Assembly: GCA_031403955.1 (NCBI GenBank)
Contig: JANNGR010000507.1
Span: 1-7,506, forward strand
Reading direction: 5' to 3'
Length of the DNA stretch: 7,506 nt
DNA from: CAISIP01 sp031403955
GTDB lineage: Bacteria > Pseudomonadota > Gammaproteobacteria > Burkholderiales > Burkholderiaceae_C
The notes under the pieces were generated by a model, which did not search any database, had not been told where the DNA came from, and was given only the letters and a program-made list of their open reading frames with translations. Shown here piece by piece: positions 5,789 through 7,506 of the stretch. The position numbers and the translations under genes are program-made. How positions within the stretch are numbered: the first letter of the stretch is position 1; every line of letters starts with the position of its first letter.

Positions 5789-5804
5789 CCGGGCCCGCGC
5801 CCGG
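5789..5804. promoter_or_regulatory. GC-rich inverted repeat in the dadA leader
   Basis: CCGGGC-CCGC-GCCCGG: perfect 6-base arms around a 4-base loop. It lies between a -10-like TAATAT (5814-5819 on the minus strand, with no good -35 at 17 bases) and the dadA ribosome binding site. If transcription starts near 5807, the dadA mRNA would begin with this hairpin. There is no T-run on either strand, so it is not an intrinsic terminator. It could be an operator or a stability element. Confidence 0.35.
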
Positions 5805-5903
5805 TCTTGACGGATATTAGCCCAGGCCGACCGCACCCCCAGCCCCCTGCGCCGCCAGCGGACTGTGTATGCAGCCTGGGTTACCATGAAAGCCCGATTT
5901 TTC

Positions 5904-5908
5904 AGGAG
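5904..5908 (+). promoter_or_regulatory. Shine-Dalgarno that sets a GTG start for the VOC gene
   Basis: AGGAG with a 7-base spacer to GTG 5916-5918. It supports that GTG over the upstream ATG at 5886 and the GTG at 5865, neither of which has a comparable site. Confidence 0.7.
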
Positions 5909-5915
5909 CCGCACC

Positions 5916-6338
5916 GTGGCTGCGTTGTGTCCATTCCATCTGGCTTTCCCGGTCACCTCGCTGGTCAAGGCGCGCGCCTTCTACGGTCAACTGCTGGGTT
6001 GCCCCGAGGGCCGTTCCTCGGATGAATGGATCGACTTTAATTTTTTTGGTCACCAGATCGTGGCCCACCTTTCGCCCGAAGAAGCCGCTCACCACAACAC
6101 CAGCGCGGTGGACGGTCATGACGTGCCGGTGCGGCATTTTGGCGTGGTGTTGTCGATGCCCGAGTGGCAGACGCTGGCCGACAAATTGCGCGCCGCCGGT
6201 ACGCGTTTTGTGATCGAGCCGTATGTCCGTTTCAAAGGCCAGGTCGGTGAACAGGCGACGATGTTTTTCATGGACCCGTGTGGCAACGCGCTCGAGTTCA
6301 AGGCGTTTGCCGATCGCTCGCAACTGTTTGCCAAGTAG
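5916..6338 (+). CDS. VOC/glyoxalase-fold metalloprotein
   Basis: A 140-residue protein of the vicinal-oxygen-chelate superfamily, built of two beta-alpha-beta-beta-beta units. Unit 1: FHLAFPV, then ARAFYGQLLGC and DFNFFGHQIVAHL. Unit 2: VRHFGVVL, a helix, FVIEPYVRF, and MFFMDPCGNALEFKAF. Likely metal ligands in the usual VOC positions are His8, His74 and Glu127, so it is probably an active metalloenzyme. Known members include glyoxalases, ring-cleaving dioxygenases and resistance proteins; the substrate here is undetermined. The GTG at 5916 is chosen for its Shine-Dalgarno and because the protein then begins just before the first domain strand. The FrnE-like gene follows after 22 bases on the same strand, so the two probably form an operon. 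I see no convincing promoter in the 143 bases between this start and dadA. Confidence 0.85.
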   Translation: MAALCPFHLAFPVTSLVKARAFYGQLLGCPEGRSSDEWIDFNFFGHQIVAHLSPEEAAHHNTSAVDGHDVPVRHFGVVLSMPEWQTLADKLRAAGTRFVIEPYVRFKGQVGEQATMFFMDPCGNALEFKAFADRSQLFAK

Positions 6339-6360
6339 CGTTAACCGGATCCAAAGCGCC

Positions 6361-7023
6361 ATGACTGCCCCCATCCTCAACATCGATATCGTCTCGGACG
6401 TGGTTTGCCCCTGGTGTTATATCGGCAAACGCAAGCTGGAAGCGGCCTTGGCATTGCCGCAGGCGGCTGACCTTCCCAAAGCAGAACTGCGTTGGCATCC
6501 GTTCCAGCTCAACCCCGACATGCCGCTGGCCGGCATCTCGCGCAAGCAATACCTGGAAGACAAGTTCGGCGGTCCGCAACGCGCCGCCGAGATCTATGCG
6601 CGGGTGCGCGCCGCGGGGCGCGAAGTCGGGCTTGATCTCGACATCGACGGCATCACGCGCCAGCCCAACACGCTGACGGCACACGCCTTGATCGCGTTTG
6701 CTCAGCAGAGCGGAAGTGCTGCTGGCAACGATATGAAAGAGCGGCTGCTGAAGGCGTATTTTGTCGAGAATCGTTTTATCGGCAGTCTCGATGTGCTGGC
6801 CGAGATTGCGCGCGAGGCCGGTCTGAACCAGCACGCGGCGCGTGTTTTTGTGACCGACCCGCTGCAACTGCAGGCGGTCGCCCAGGCCGACGCGCAAGCG
6901 CGCGGCATGGGTATAGGCGGTGTGCCGTTTTTCATATTCAACCAAAAGGTGGCGCTGTCGGGCGCGCAGGACCCGGCCACTTTGCTGCAAGCCATGCAGC
7001 AGGCGCTTGCGCAGCAGGCTTAG
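6361..7023 (+). CDS. FrnE-like DsbA-family oxidoreductase
   Basis: A 220-residue thioredoxin-fold protein. It opens with a beta strand (ILNIDIVSDVV) leading directly into the redox motif CPWC (Cys16, Cys19) followed by YIGKRKLE. An inserted helical domain follows (about 60-165, including HPFQLNPDMP and GITRQPNTLTAHALI), and then GIGGVPFFIFN with the cis-proline at about 189. This is the layout of the FrnE/2-hydroxychromene-2-carboxylate isomerase branch of the DsbA family. With CPWC intact, thiol-disulfide exchange is more likely than isomerisation of a chromene. No signal peptide is present, so it should be cytoplasmic. The ATG at 6361 places the protein start just before the first strand. 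An open extension back to 6223 overlaps the VOC gene and is not domain-like. The ribosome site is weak (GGA at 6347-6349). Confidence 0.9.
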   Translation: MTAPILNIDIVSDVVCPWCYIGKRKLEAALALPQAADLPKAELRWHPFQLNPDMPLAGISRKQYLEDKFGGPQRAAEIYARVRAAGREVGLDLDIDGITRQPNTLTAHALIAFAQQSGSAAGNDMKERLLKAYFVENRFIGSLDVLAEIAREAGLNQHAARVFVTDPLQLQAVAQADAQARGMGIGGVPFFIFNQKVALSGAQDPATLLQAMQQALAQQA

Positions 7024-7039
7024 AACCGCGGCCCGCCCG

Positions 7040-7506
7040 TCAATGCCCCGGCCGCAGCGCCATGCGGTACTGCATCGCCTCCGCGACGTGGGTTACCTGG
7101 GTGCTGCGTGCGCCAGCCAGATCGGCGATGGTGCGCGCCACCTTCAGCGCGCGGTGGGTGCCGCGGGCCGACCAGCCCAGCCGCGTAGCGGCCACATTCA
7201 GGAATTTTGCCGCTGCGTCGTCGAGTTGCAGGTGGTGGTCGATCTCTTTGCCCTGCAAGGCATGGATGGCTTTGCCCTGGCGTTCGACCGCACGCTGGCG
7301 CGCGCCGGTACAACGGGCCCGAATGCTCTCGGTCGATTCGCCGGGCGCGGCCTGCAGCAAGTCGGCGCTGGCGATGGCCGGCACGTCAACATGCAGGTCG
7401 ATGCGGTCCATCAAGGGGCCGCTCAATCTTGACTGGTAACGCGACACCTGGTCGCTGGTGCAGCGGCAGGCCTTGTGCGGCGAGCCGAGGTAACCACAGG
7501 GACATG
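7040..7506 (-). CDS. comM: ComM/YifB-type Mg-chelatase-like AAA+ protein, C-terminal part
   Basis: The frame enters from the right edge of the window and ends at TGA (7040-7042), giving about 154 C-terminal residues of a family usually near 500. The visible part begins with a Cys-rich CPCGYLGSPHKACRC stretch. Next comes RYQSRLSGPLMDRIDLHVDVP, the conserved AAA+ region with a probable arginine finger. The Mg-chelatase C-terminal helical domain follows, with LSARGTHRALKVARTIADLAG-like sequence (here WSARGTHRALKVARTIADLA) and HVAEAMQYR. ComM is a hexameric helicase that promotes branch migration when incoming DNA recombines during natural transformation. The Walker motifs lie outside the window. 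A GTG at 7445-7447 is internal, not a start. The gene converges on the FrnE-like gene with 16 bases between stops. Confidence 0.93.
   Translation of the reverse strand, partial: CPCGYLGSPHKACRCTSDQVSRYQSRLSGPLMDRIDLHVDVPAIASADLLQAAPGESTESIRARCTGARQRAVERQGKAIHALQGKEIDHHLQLDDAAAKFLNVAATRLGWSARGTHRALKVARTIADLAGARSTQVTHVAEAMQYRMALRPGH

Noticed and set aside
5865..5915. Longer VOC protein from GTG 5865 or ATG 5886
   Set aside because: No ribosome site for either. AGGAG sits 7 bases before the GTG at 5916, and the added residues lie outside the domain.
6223..6360. 46-residue extension of the FrnE-like protein
   Set aside because: It overlaps the VOC coding region out of frame, is Arg/Ser-rich, and lacks a signal-peptide pattern.
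1..7506. Defence island, CRISPR, prophage or insertion sequence
   Set aside because: No direct-repeat array, transposase, integrase, terminal inverted repeats or toxin-antitoxin pair is visible. All space is taken by recognisable or paralogue-supported genes.

Overview
The window is about 7.5 kb of GC-rich, tightly packed bacterial chromosome. The gene types (GTP-type PEP carboxykinase tail, DadA, FrnE-like DsbA protein, ComM/YifB) point to a betaproteobacterium of the order Burkholderiales, possibly Oxalobacteraceae. That placement is inferred from protein resemblance recalled by eye, not from a search. I see no mobile element, CRISPR array, rRNA or tRNA.

Layout, left to right. (1) 1-132, plus strand: the last 43 codons of a probable GTP-dependent PEP carboxykinase. 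(2) 161-1451, minus strand: two adjacent paralogous genes for small proteins with two membrane segments and a cytoplasmic-looking helical tail. Function is unknown. One copy has an extra internal repeat carrying a DPR[IL]MA motif. (3) 1452-1583: a short AT-richer divergent region with two interlocking sigma-70-like promoters. (4) 1584-3392, plus strand: a LysR-type regulator, then 12 bases later a calcineurin-like metallophosphoesterase. (5) 3393-3889: a universal stress protein gene preceded by a near-consensus FNR/ANR-type box. The box overlaps the phosphoesterase stop codon and lies at class II distance from a -10 element. (6) 5772-3858, minus strand: dadA (D-amino acid dehydrogenase) followed 4 bases later by a TetR-family regulator, whose 3' end overlaps the uspA 3' end by 32 bp. 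(7) 5916-7023, plus strand: a VOC/glyoxalase-fold protein and an FrnE-like DsbA-family oxidoreductase. (8) 7040-7506, minus strand: the C-terminal third of a ComM/YifB AAA+ protein, running off the window end.

Most genes are ordinary housekeeping or accessory metabolism: gluconeogenesis, D-amino acid catabolism, thiol-disulfide chemistry, stress response and DNA uptake processing. I see no defence system or other clearly new multi-gene system. The items most worth following up are the tandemly duplicated membrane-protein pair with its repeated motif, the interlocked divergent promoters between that pair and the LysR gene, the predicted oxygen-responsive uspA promoter, and the dadA-tetR arrangement.
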